The notes: generated by a model not told the origin, from the letters alone. DNA of 6,917 bases from RPQK01 sp041946865 (GCA_041946865.1 JBHGBF010000281.1:1-6917), one strand, 5' to 3'; positions 1 to 6,776 are shown, counted from the first letter of the stretch. Translations and numbers: made by a program.

Positions 1-5
1 AAAGC

Positions 6-59
6 ACCCGCCTCTCTCCTCGTTGCTGCCACACTCCGAACAAAAAACTGAGGGGTTAC
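6..59 (+). repeat. Left copy of a 54-bp inverted repeat
   Basis: This segment matches the reverse complement of 6864-6917 at 52 of 54 positions; the mismatches are at 9 and 38. It has a CT-rich outer half, a run of six A in the middle and ends in CTGAGGGGTTAC. Similarity stops sharply at position 60. It lies 108 bp upstream of the porin GTG start and about 20 bp upstream of a possible -35 element. No strong internal hairpin is visible. Its identity is unknown: a regulatory box, the tip of a mobile element lying outside the window, or a dispersed intergenic repeat are all possible. Confidence 0.9.
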
Positions 60-78
60 TCCCCGGGCAAAAATCTGC

Positions 79-107
79 TTTACGGAAGAAGATCCCAAAT
101 GTAATAT
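79..107 (+). promoter_or_regulatory. Possible sigma70-type promoter for the porin gene
   Basis: TTTACG (79-84) and TAATAT (102-107) are separated by 17 bp, the optimal spacing. Each matches the consensus at four of six positions. The match is modest, so this is only a candidate. It would give a leader of roughly 55 nt before the GTG at 168. Confidence 0.28.
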
Positions 108-167
108 CTGCGGACTAATTCAATGCATATCGTTTCATGCGGTTTATTACGCAAGCCGAGGTAGATT

Positions 168-1448
168 GTGAAAAAAGAGCTGTTGTGCTTCTTCCTCGTA
201 TGGCTGGCCGGCGCTTTAGCATTCGCGCAGGCGCCGGGCGAGAAGAAGGGAAAGATAACTTGGGGCTTCGACGAACGCATCCGCTTGAAGGCGGGGGACA
301 ATTTTGTGGACACCGATGAGGCGGTTGACGACTCCTGGGGGCTGGCGCGGATCCGTACCCGAGGGTGGGTCGGCATTCCGTTGTCCGAAAACGTAACTTT
401 CCATATTCGCGCCGCCAATGAGTTTCGCAAGTACTTTCACCCGGAAGGAGAGAAGTACGATTTTCGACTGAATGAATTCGTCTTTGATAACGCCTACGTG
501 GAAATCCAGCCAAGGAAAGACCTGACCGTGAAAATCGGCCGGCAGGACATGTTCATTGCTGAAGGCCTGGTCGTCTTTGACGGCTCTCCGCTGGACGGGT
601 CCCGGACTTACTATTTCAATGCCGTTCGAACCAGCTGGAAGAGCGCCAAGACTGCTGTCGACGGCTTCGTGATCTCGAACACGGCCCGGGACCGTTACCT
701 TCCCGTCATAAACCGGAATGCCAGCCAGATGACGCTCGAGCGGGACGAGCAGGGAGCAGGCGTTTATGTCACCCGTCAGCTGGGCAAGAGCCTTAAAGGC
801 GAGTTCTACGACATCTTCAAGCGAGAGGAAGCGTCGGGGACTCTGGCGCTGAGCCGGCTGAATACCAGCGGCTTCAGACTGACCGGTCTTCTGAAAGGCG
901 GGATTCAGCACGCCGAGGAATTCGCAGTGCAGCTTGGCGACTACGGACCGAACCGCCGCAGAGGATATGGCGGCTACGTCGACTTGAAGAAGCCAGTTCC
1001 GTCTCTTCCGAAGCTTACACTGCAGTTCAATTACACTCATCTCTCGGGAGACGACCCCGACACGGCAGACTGTGAGGGGTGGAATCCCATCTTCAGCCGC
1101 TGGCCGAAATGGAGCGAGCTGTATCTGTACACGCTCATGCAGGAGGGCAGGGGGCCGGGATACTGGACCAACATCGGGATGGTGTCGCCCGGGTTCAACT
1201 ACAAGTTCTCGGACCGCGCCAACCTGGATTTCTATTACCGCTTCATGTATGCGCCGGAAGCGCGGCTTGTAAATGAGCATAAGCTGGGCAACTGGCGGGG
1301 CGGGCTGATGGTGGCGAAGTTGAACTACAAGGTGAACCGACACTTCGTCGGCCACCTGCTAGCCGAGACCCTGGATCCAGGGGACTTTTATCCGCGCGGC
1401 GGAAGTTTTGCGTACTTCCTCCGGTCGGAGTTCACTTTCATGTACTAA
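168..1448 (+). CDS. Alginate-export-like outer-membrane beta-barrel protein
   Basis: This 426-residue protein is predicted to be an outer-membrane channel. It starts at GTG 168, five bases after a GAGGT ribosome binding site (158-162). Residues 1-20 form a signal peptide: a KK n-region, a hydrophobic core and an AFA-type cleavage site near residue 20. The mature part has many alternating polar/aromatic strand-like segments. Features typical of alginate_exp (PF13372) barrels as I remember them are an early 'R.R.RGWVG' strand, the 'FDNAYVEI' and 'VKIGRQDMF' strands, and a late 'GFNYKFSDRANLDFYYRF' strand. The C-terminal residue is an aromatic Tyr, as expected for barrel assembly. The substrate cannot be told; 'alginate' is only a family name. 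The reading frame is intact and no partner gene for polysaccharide synthesis is visible here. Confidence 0.78.
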   Translation: MKKELLCFFLVWLAGALAFAQAPGEKKGKITWGFDERIRLKAGDNFVDTDEAVDDSWGLARIRTRGWVGIPLSENVTFHIRAANEFRKYFHPEGEKYDFRLNEFVFDNAYVEIQPRKDLTVKIGRQDMFIAEGLVVFDGSPLDGSRTYYFNAVRTSWKSAKTAVDGFVISNTARDRYLPVINRNASQMTLERDEQGAGVYVTRQLGKSLKGEFYDIFKREEASGTLALSRLNTSGFRLTGLLKGGIQHAEEFAVQLGDYGPNRRRGYGGYVDLKKPVPSLPKLTLQFNYTHLSGDDPDTADCEGWNPIFSRWPKWSELYLYTLMQEGRGPGYWTNIGMVSPGFNYKFSDRANLDFYYRFMYAPEARLVNEHKLGNWRGGLMVAKLNYKVNRHFVGHLLAETLDPGDFYPRGGSFAYFLRSEFTFMY

Positions 1449-1457
1449 CTACCCGGC

Positions 1458-1474
1458 GCCTGGCCCAGCCAGGC
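1458..1474 (+). terminator. Stem-loop just after the porin stop codon
   Basis: GCCTGGC (1458-1464) and GCCAGGC (1468-1474) form a perfect 7-bp GC-rich stem with a CCA loop, ten bases past the porin stop. No T-run follows, so it is not a canonical intrinsic terminator. It may aid termination or protect the 3' end of the transcript. Confidence 0.4.
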
Positions 1475-1690
1475 CCCCAACAGGGCTGAACGGCTTGCTC
1501 CAGAGAGGCCTCGAGTGACCAGGGCGGCAAGGCACGGCATTCATTTCACCCGCGTTGCAGCGGCCCGCGGCTCGTCTTCGGCGGGAAAGAGACGGCGGGA
1601 CTGGTGGCCTTGGCCAGTCAGTCTTTAGCGCGGGCGAAGGGCCGCCCGCCAGATCCCCTCGGTTATCATAAGGCGACTCCGAACCCATCA

Positions 1691-1698
1691 GAGGAGGT
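1691..1698 (+). promoter_or_regulatory. Ribosome binding site that sets the 1709 start
   Basis: GAGGAGGT lies ten bases before ATG 1709. It selects this start over the earlier in-frame ATG at 1604, whose extra 35 residues have no signal-like or family character and would place the membrane segment internally. Confidence 0.6.
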
Positions 1699-1708
1699 CC
1701 CGACAAGA

Positions 1709-2287
1709 ATGAGCGTCAGAAGCAGAAGTGCTTTGATAGCTGGCATTGTTGTTGTGGTCGCCTTGGCTGTTGTGATTGCTTTGACGTCCAGTGCAAAGAT
1801 GCGGCGTGAGCAGTCGCCTTTACCCGAGGCCCCTTTGCCGCCCGGGAGCGCGAAAGCGGCAGCGCAGTCCGCCGTTCCGGTCTCCCCGAGTCGTACTTAT
1901 GTCGTGGTCCCGGATGTCGCTTTTGTCCGTGCAAAACCGGATCAGCCCCTCCCCGAAGAGCGCAAGTCGATCAAGGAGCTGGAAGACATGATGGTGGACG
2001 AAATGCCTCCGTACTTCCTGTACGGCCAAAACGTTCGACCGGAACCCGGCAGCGTTTCCACTCCTGGTTTTGCCTGTGTCGCGCTTCCTGAGAGGAAGTA
2101 CGGTTACATCCCCGCGCACCTCTCTGGGAGGAGCCTCCGATCGAACCAGCGCCAGCGGCTCGGTACTTATGTCGCGCAGCATCGACCCCGGCCAGACTGC
2201 TGGCTTTGGAAAGCAGCAGACAGGTTGCGAACGTCATTGACAGAGCCCGCATTCTGGCCGCTCGAGAGGTCGAACAGGGAGAGCTGA
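1709..2287 (+). CDS. N-terminal part of a broken membrane-anchored protein, probably DUF3160-related
   Basis: This 192-residue open frame begins with a short basic segment and one strongly hydrophobic helix (about residues 8-26), giving a signal anchor that places the rest outside the cytoplasm. A Pro/Ala-rich linker follows. Residues of about 60-130 (containing 'VVVPDVAFVRAKP' and 'YFLYGQNVRPEP') are not recognisable to me. The last roughly 65 residues overlap a second frame that carries the true continuation, so this tail is probably out of frame. The -1-type change of frame falls between 2092, where the second frame becomes open, and 2287. Joined to the next fragment it would give about 320 residues. 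DUF3160 proteins are, from memory, about 700 or more, so the gene is also likely internally shortened. It probably no longer makes a full product. Confidence 0.5.
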   Translation: MSVRSRSALIAGIVVVVALAVVIALTSSAKMRREQSPLPEAPLPPGSAKAAAQSAVPVSPSRTYVVVPDVAFVRAKPDQPLPEERKSIKELEDMMVDEMPPYFLYGQNVRPEPGSVSTPGFACVALPERKYGYIPAHLSGRSLRSNQRQRLGTYVAQHRPRPDCWLWKAADRLRTSLTEPAFWPLERSNRES

Positions 2288-2667
2288 ACGAGGAGGACTA
2301 CTCCTGGATTCAAGCGGTGCGCAGGACGTTCGACAGCCCATTCCTGCTTCCGAGAGAGGCCGGGGATCTGATAGATCAGGAATACCTGCAGGCAGCCGTC
2401 ATCACTGACGTAGCCACCGATGCCGTAGATGCGCGCGTTCTGACGGTGGCGACCGGGTTCCCACAACGGATCCAGGTCTTGGTGAAGGATTTCTGGGGAG
2501 GCACCCGACTTACTACCGGGTACATCTACTCCTGGTACGAGTTCCCTTCATCCAGACCGTGGACGGACCGAGAGTGGAAGAACATCGTTTACGGAAAGGA
2601 CGCTGAAAAGCGACTGACCCAGGAGGGAGTCGCTCTTCCAAAGTGGTATGAGAGGATGGCGCAGTAA
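2206..2667 (+). CDS. C-terminal fragment of a DUF3160-like protein
   Basis: This 153-residue fragment continues the preceding gene in another frame, which is open from 2092. The ATG at 2206 is only the first Met in frame and has no good ribosome binding site. The pattern resembles the end of DUF3160 proteins: a helical stretch with 'REVEQGELNEEDYSWI', then an 'AAVITDVATD' segment, then 'GYIYSWYEF', and finally 'WTDREW' before a short tail. In the family as I recall it, this region reads like 'VFSYYEF' followed by 'RLTDEEW'. The function of the family is unknown to me. Its last 20 bases overlap the MEMO-like start at 2648, which suggests translational coupling in an ancestral operon. Confidence 0.6.
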   Translation: MESSRQVANVIDRARILAAREVEQGELNEEDYSWIQAVRRTFDSPFLLPREAGDLIDQEYLQAAVITDVATDAVDARVLTVATGFPQRIQVLVKDFWGGTRLTTGYIYSWYEFPSSRPWTDREWKNIVYGKDAEKRLTQEGVALPKWYERMAQ

Positions 2668-3379
2668 AGCGGGATTCATCCTGTTTCTGGTCGCCTGCGG
2701 GCAGTGTCATCTCGTCTGCGCTAAGACTCACTATTCTTTTTCGAGCGATAGCCCGGTCCCTTACCTGAATGCCATTGCCGAAGCCGGACGTCGGCGGCAA
2801 GCGCTGGGAAGCGGCCGGATCCGCGCCGGCGTGGTTTCACACCATTTGCTTGCAGGGAGCCTGATCGCCCAGTTCTTCCGGACCTTGGCTGAACAGGGAG
2901 CGCCCCGGCGGATTGTGCTGATCGGGCCCAATCACTCTCATCGGGGTATTGCTTCAATCGCCCTGTCTTCCTGGCGCTGGAAGACTCCTTTCGGCTTGGT
3001 CGAGCCAGACCCGGCTGCTCTCGGGACGTTCAAACAAGTCCCGGCGCCGCTGAGGACCAACTCGCTTCGGGCGAACACTCTGTCGGAGTTCCGTTGCCGT
3101 TCATTCGTCATTACTCGCCTGAAGCGCTGGTGACGCCGGTGCTTCTGCGTGCCGATATCTCACCTGCATCGATGGCTGAACTAAGCAGGTCTTTGTCAAG
3201 ATTGCTGGGCGATCCGGGAACCGTCCTGATTCTCAGCATGGATTTCTCACCACAGCGCCGGTCTTGACGAGACCATCCGCCGGGATCGTCGTTCCAGGGA
3301 AGCACTGCTCGGCTTGAACCGCAAGGCTGTCCGAGGACTGGCCGTAGACTGCCGTCCGGGCCTGGCGGTTGTGCTGCAG
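2648..3379 (+). pseudogene. MEMO-like (AmmeMemoRadiSam system protein B) lipoprotein, frameshifted and 3'-truncated
   Basis: The first frame (2648-3133, 161 residues) opens with a basic n-region, a hydrophobic core and a lipobox-like LVAC with Cys17, so the ancestral protein was probably an exported lipoprotein. 'GVVSHHLLAG' (His65/66) and 'VLIGPNHSHRG' (His96/98) are the conserved His segments of the MEMO/LigB-like fold. Near 3014-3040 the homology moves to another frame, which reads 'GEHSVGVPLPF' (compare EHSIEVQLPF in the family) and 'LILSMDFS'. At about 3250 it moves back to the first frame ('HSAGLDE', then 'LAVDCRPGLAVVLQ'). MEMO-like sequence ends near 3379; the frame then runs antisense into the kinase gene to a TGA at 3467. 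MEMO homologs often sit beside AMMECR1 and radical SAM genes, which are absent here. Two indels plus a lost end make this almost certainly non-functional, unless they are sequencing errors. Confidence 0.75.
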
Positions 3380-4183
3380 GTGGAGACGATCTCCGAACCG
3401 CATCTGTTCCAGCGCTACGTAAGCCCTTGTCAATTCGATCTCCTCTTGAAGCGTGCTCTCAGGTTGTGAATCCCGCCGAAGGACGGCGCGCAGCAGGTCT
3501 CCCAGCCGCGCCAACATACGGCTTGCCGTCTGGGGATCCTGTCTCGTCATTACGGAAATGTTCTGGAGAGCGTTGAAAAGAAAATGCGGGTTGAGCCGGG
3601 CGCGCAAAACCTCGAGCTGGACCTCGTTGAGGCAGGCTTCGAGTTGCGTTTTTTCCAGGGCCAGCCGCGCGGTCGTTCGTTCTTGCTCTCGCAGTTGGAA
3701 AAGAGTCCTCACGAAATATCCTCCTGCCGCGCTACCCCAAAAAATGAACTGCGCAATGGGGAATTCCTTATACCAGGGGATCTCATTCAGAGGTCTCGGC
3801 AGCGGAGCCTGAAAAGCGACCATGACGGCTAGGAAGCCGCCCAGCATCAACGGAGATGCAAGCAGGCAGATCGGCACGCTGAACATCGCCAGTAGGGCCA
3901 GATTTCGCCTCGCGGTTCCCAACGGAAATCTCGCCTCGATGCGGAATACGACTGGAGTGAGTACAATCCACGGATAGAACAGCGCAATGCCCCCGAGCAA
4001 TAGGGCGAGCTCCACCATCGCCGGTTTTGTGGGCATGAAAAAGTAGTATCGCAGCGAAGTCAGGGCACCGATCGCCGTCCAGATCAGGAACATCTTCCCG
4101 AGTCCGGGGTACCGTATCTCGGCGCCCTTTGCGGTCTCGCTCGCGGGGACAGCCGGTTTGGCAGAGCCTCGCAGGTCGCTCAC
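3233..4183 (-). CDS. LytS/YehU-type sensor histidine kinase, C-terminally truncated
   Basis: The frame encodes 316 residues from a GTG start at 4183; the ribosome binding site is weak. There are about four membrane segments (near residues 31-49, 54-80, 92-125 and 140-163), then a charged coiled coil (165-195). The His_kinase (PF06580) phosphoacceptor box follows, 'RLNPHFLFNALQNIS' with His200, then 'MLARLGDLLRAVL' and 'LEQMRFGDRL'. Family-like sequence stops at about residue 270 (coordinate 3374), exactly where the opposing MEMO-like gene stops. The last 46 residues are antisense readthrough of that gene. The HATPase_c domain, with its N and G boxes, is absent, so the product could not autophosphorylate by itself. 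It follows the aldo/keto reductase by 26 bp on the same strand, so the two are probably co-transcribed. No LytTR regulator gene is present; it may have been lost at the junction. Confidence 0.8.
   Translation of the reverse strand: MSDLRGSAKPAVPASETAKGAEIRYPGLGKMFLIWTAIGALTSLRYYFFMPTKPAMVELALLLGGIALFYPWIVLTPVVFRIEARFPLGTARRNLALLAMFSVPICLLASPLMLGGFLAVMVAFQAPLPRPLNEIPWYKEFPIAQFIFWGSAAGGYFVRTLFQLREQERTTARLALEKTQLEACLNEVQLEVLRARLNPHFLFNALQNISVMTRQDPQTASRMLARLGDLLRAVLRRDSQPESTLQEEIELTRAYVALEQMRFGDRLHLQHNRQARTAVYGQSSDSLAVQAEQCFPGTTIPADGLVKTGAVVRNPC
3374..3379. other. Tail-to-tail junction between two truncated genes
   Basis: Kinase homology read on the - strand ends with 'FGDRLHLQ' and MEMO-like homology read on the + strand ends with 'GLAVVLQ'. 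Both end at the same palindromic hexamer CTGCAG. This marks a rearrangement or chimera breakpoint, with an uncertainty of perhaps 15 bp on either side. The same hexamer also occurs near 1019, 2385, 4306 and 5686, so its presence at the breakpoint may be chance. Confidence 0.6.
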
Positions 4184-4209
4184 AGTCTTGTTCTCGCACC
4201 TATTCTAAC

Positions 4210-5433
4210 CTATGCAGCCATATCCGGCCGTAGCGCCTTGAGTTGCACAATTTTGGCTCTGATGTCTACGTGATTCCGGCAGGTGGCCTGGCACGAGCCG
4301 CACGAACTGCAGGTTTCCAATCCCTCGCCTGTTGCCACCGATGCCAGCGTGAGACGCGCCAACTCGGGGTTGGAATACTGAACGGAGTACATGTGGGAGC
4401 GCATCAAGGTTGGAATATCCACGCCGAGCGGGCAGTCGGGGCGGCACTGACCGCATTGCTGGCAGAACTGCGCCTGGGCGGAGAAGCTCTTGTCAGCGAG
4501 GAACTCTTTCTCGGCGTCGCTGTATTCCAGGTTGAACGCCACGGTGATGTTCTGCTCCAGATGCTGGTACGTGGTCGCTCCCGGAATGGCGGTGGCTATG
4601 GACGGGTTATGCAGGACCCACTTGAGCAATGCGGTCTGGGCATGAGGCGGCAGGTTTTGCGGCACGATTTGCGGCTGCCTGCGTCCACGCCTCGGGCCAC
4701 CAGCCTGGGTCTTCATCGCCACGATTCCCATGCCCGCCTTCGCCGCTTGATCGATCGCCCCGAGGAGATCCTTGTCAGAAGCCATGGTGTAATTGATCGT
4801 GACCAGGCCGACGTCGAAGACGCCGAGGCGTACGGCTTCGGGCAACGTCAAGGCTCCTCGGTGCGAAGAAAACCCGACAAACCGTGTTTTACCTTCCCTT
4901 TTCAGCTCAGCCAGAGCCTGGAGGGGGCCCTCAGCCCGGAGATCCTCGGCTGAGTCGACCGAGTGGTAATAAAGGATATCGACGTGATCCATCTGAAGGC
5001 GTTTGAGGCTGCCTTCAAAGACCTGCCGGAAGACATCACGCGCCTGGGTATCATGCGCAGACACACCCTGGCCCCGGAGGAAGACCTTGGTGGCTATCAC
5101 TACTTTGTCGCGCACGCCCATTTCCTTGATCATCGTGCCGACCATTTCTTCGTTGCGCCCGCCCTGGTAATACGCAGCCGTGTCGTAGTGGCGCATTCCG
5201 AGCTCGTATGCTCGTCGAATCAACCCAGGTACGTCGGCATTCATGACCCCCATATTGACAATCGGAAGCGTGATGCCGGTCTTGCCCAGGGTTCGGGTCA
5301 AGATCTTCGCCCCGTCCCGAGGTGCGCTCGACTGCCCGAGCAGGGATGGCGCCGCCGCGCTGAGCAGGCCCGCTGCGGTCGCCCACTGAACCGGTTTTGC
5401 CAGAAACTCTCTTCGGTCGTGCTTTTCTCCCAT
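4210..5433 (-). CDS. Tat-signal aldo/keto reductase with two ferredoxin-type [4Fe-4S] motifs
   Basis: This 407-residue protein is predicted to be an NAD(P)H-dependent oxidoreductase of the aldo/keto reductase superfamily. Residues 6-12 (DRREFLA) followed by an Ala-rich hydrophobic stretch make a twin-arginine signal, implying export of the folded, cofactor-loaded enzyme. The TIM-barrel catalytic set is visible: Asp84 and Tyr88 in 'YDTAAYY', Lys116 in 'VIATK', and His157 in 'LYYHSVD'. The C-terminus holds two Cys motifs of the CxxCxxCxxxC type, at Cys324/327/330/334 (followed by Pro) and Cys375/378/381/385, suited to two [4Fe-4S] clusters. ATG 5433 is chosen because GGAGG (5438-5442) precedes it; the ATG at 5463 has no such site and would bury the Tat motif. 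The substrate is unknown. It probably leads an operon with the truncated kinase downstream. Confidence 0.88.
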   Translation of the reverse strand: MGEKHDRREFLAKPVQWATAAGLLSAAAPSLLGQSSAPRDGAKILTRTLGKTGITLPIVNMGVMNADVPGLIRRAYELGMRHYDTAAYYQGGRNEEMVGTMIKEMGVRDKVVIATKVFLRGQGVSAHDTQARDVFRQVFEGSLKRLQMDHVDILYYHSVDSAEDLRAEGPLQALAELKREGKTRFVGFSSHRGALTLPEAVRLGVFDVGLVTINYTMASDKDLLGAIDQAAKAGMGIVAMKTQAGGPRRGRRQPQIVPQNLPPHAQTALLKWVLHNPSIATAIPGATTYQHLEQNITVAFNLEYSDAEKEFLADKSFSAQAQFCQQCGQCRPDCPLGVDIPTLMRSHMYSVQYSNPELARLTLASVATGEGLETCSSCGSCQATCRNHVDIRAKIVQLKALRPDMAA

Positions 5434-5437
5434 GAGT

Positions 5438-5442
5438 CCTCC
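5438..5442 (-). promoter_or_regulatory. Ribosome binding site that sets the aldo/keto reductase start
   Basis: On the - strand GGAGG lies four bases before ATG 5433 and supports this start, which puts the twin-arginine motif at residue 7-8. The upstream in-frame ATG at 5463 lacks a comparable site. Confidence 0.7.
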
Positions 5443-5673
5443 ATGTGCCCTCAAAAGATTCATTCGACAATTGGAATCACTGGCGGAAGATTGGCTCTAT
5501 AACTCAGTCAGTGCGACAGGGGTACCACACCCGTGCTACGCGTGACTCGGAGAGCGCCCGGCGTGCTGCCTGAGCCGCATACCGGTTGCACGGGTGAGGC
5601 ACCCTGCCGTAGACGATCGTCGGATGATCCCACCGACGCGACAATCGAATTTTGGCCAACCGATCATTACGAC

Positions 5674-5705
5674 TGGTGAACGACACTGCAGCAATGGTGA
5701 ACGAC
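5674..5705 (+). repeat. Pair of 11-bp direct repeats at 21-bp spacing
   Basis: TGGTGAACGAC occurs at 5674-5684 and again at 5695-5705. The 21-bp period is two helical turns, which places both copies on the same DNA face. This is typical of tandem regulator sites, but here only two copies exist. They lie about 240 bp upstream of the reductase start and just after the UroD-family stop. Function is unknown. Confidence 0.7.
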
Positions 5706-5746
5706 CGGCTACGGCGGTCCGTCGATTGGGTTGACTTATAGCCGAG

Positions 5747-6772
5747 TCAAATCACACCTCTGCCAGGTTGTCGGTTAGCGTAAGCCACCAGGGCTTCGAC
5801 GTGGGGCGCCGGCGTATCCCGAACGATCTCGCAACCGACGGCTACGATGTAGTGCGGGCCGGCGGCCGCGTGGCACCTGGCAAGCCCTGCCAGGATAGAG
5901 TCCGGGGTCCCGTCTCTCAGCGCCCGAACCGGATCCAGATTGCCGGCCAGAACCTGGTGCGGCCCCATGTCACGACGCGCTTCCTCGAAGGGGACCGGGA
6001 AGTCGACATCGACCATGCTGCATCCCAGTCGACCCATTCCTTTCAGGATGCCGCGGGTGTTGCCGCAGATGTGGAGTCTGGTGCGGCCTCCAGAGGCGTG
6101 AATGCCGTCTACCAGTTGCTTCTCGTAAGGCCAAACCAGTTCATTGTAGATGGCCGGCCCGACCAGCGACGCGGCCGCATCTCCGATGCCGACCAGGTCG
6201 GCTCCCGCCTCGATTTGAGCTTTGGCGAAACGGATCCCGTTCTCGGTTACGACCGCGAACAAATCGCGCACGAACTGCGGATCGTCGATAAAGTCGAGCA
6301 TCAGGCGATTGATGCCTCGCAGATCCGCAGCCTCGGCACAGGGTCCCTCGACCCACCCCTCGACGCAAAGCGAGTTGCCGGTTTTTTGCCGCAGGAGCGC
6401 GACTGCCTCAAGCCGGTCGGTCATGCGGCGTCCTGTCCGGGGATCGAGCGGCTTAAGAGAGAGCAAGGTGCTTTTTTCAGCAAGGAGGGCGTCGTCTTCT
6501 ATCAAAGCCGGCGGTTGATCCTCGGGATAAAGGACTTTAGCGCCAAAGTCCGCGGCCTCGCGGGCCGGGTCGGAAATGGCCGAGACGTAGTCGAAACCAA
6601 AACACTCGGCGGTCTTTATCTGAGCTTCCGCCAGGACTCTAAAATCGGTAGCATACGAGCCGTATTTCACTCCGATTTGATCGGCGGCAAACATCATCGT
6701 GATCGGCATGCAGGCCAACCGATCGGTTTGCTTCCCTTCAAGCGTGGCCAATACGCGTTCCCGACCGTTCAT
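5747..6772 (-). CDS. UroD-family protein of the MtaA/CmuA (cobamide methyltransferase) type
   Basis: This 341-residue protein has the uroporphyrinogen decarboxylase TIM-barrel fold. It starts at ATG 6772 with 'MNGRERVLATLEGK', the usual opening of this family, and is preceded by AGGAGGAG (6777-6784). An ATG 45 bases earlier adds residues without family character. The zinc-thiolate set of the MtaA/CmuA branch is visible: His234 and Cys236 in 'RLHICGNT', and Cys314 in 'VGCEIVRDTP'. This spacing is close to the His-x-Cys...Cys ligands I recall for MtaA. True HemE lacks this motif, so heme synthesis is unlikely. The expected role is methyl transfer between a corrinoid protein and a thiol or other acceptor. 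No corrinoid-binding protein or MtaB-like gene is in the window, so the methyl donor and acceptor are unknown. Confidence 0.85.
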   Translation of the reverse strand: MNGRERVLATLEGKQTDRLACMPITMMFAADQIGVKYGSYATDFRVLAEAQIKTAECFGFDYVSAISDPAREAADFGAKVLYPEDQPPALIEDDALLAEKSTLLSLKPLDPRTGRRMTDRLEAVALLRQKTGNSLCVEGWVEGPCAEAADLRGINRLMLDFIDDPQFVRDLFAVVTENGIRFAKAQIEAGADLVGIGDAAASLVGPAIYNELVWPYEKQLVDGIHASGGRTRLHICGNTRGILKGMGRLGCSMVDVDFPVPFEEARRDMGPHQVLAGNLDPVRALRDGTPDSILAGLARCHAAAGPHYIVAVGCEIVRDTPAPHVEALVAYANRQPGRGVI

Positions 6773-6776
6773 TCTT

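Larger units (their letters stand above)
5434..5746. other. 313-bp intergenic region with no convincing gene
   Basis: This gap separates the UroD-family gene from the aldo/keto reductase. A 60-codon GTG frame on the - strand (5686-5504) is Arg-rich, has no family character and lies in a stretch with no clear ribosome binding site, so I do not call it. I see no tRNA (no T-loop-like GGTTCGA with a matching acceptor) and no T-tailed terminator. The one structured feature is a pair of direct repeats near the UroD end. A promoter for the reductase is expected here, but no good -35/-10 pair stands out. Confidence 0.6.

Noticed and set aside
216..1355. Long - strand open frame (379 codons) opposite the porin gene
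   Set aside because: It is antisense to a clear signal-peptide barrel protein, lacks a ribosome binding site and has no family-like motifs; it is a frame shadow.
1449..1706. 85-codon - strand frame between the porin and the DUF3160-like gene
   Set aside because: It is Pro/Arg/Gly-rich low-complexity translation with no family pattern. It covers the hairpin and the ribosome binding site of the + strand gene.
2092..2287. Programmed ribosomal frameshift joining the two DUF3160-like frames
   Set aside because: No slippery heptamer or downstream strong stem is evident, and neighbouring decay makes a simple indel more likely.
3374..3379. PstI cloning artefact as the cause of the junction
   Set aside because: The hexamer CTGCAG occurs at several other places in the window, so a digestion-ligation origin is not specifically supported. 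It is not excluded either.
4243..5502. Two + strand frames opposite the aldo/keto reductase
   Set aside because: The - strand encodes the full catalytic set and eight cluster cysteines; these frames are shadows.
5504..5686. 60-codon - strand frame in the intergenic gap
   Set aside because: It has a GTG start inside the direct-repeat region, no clear ribosome binding site and no recognisable motif.
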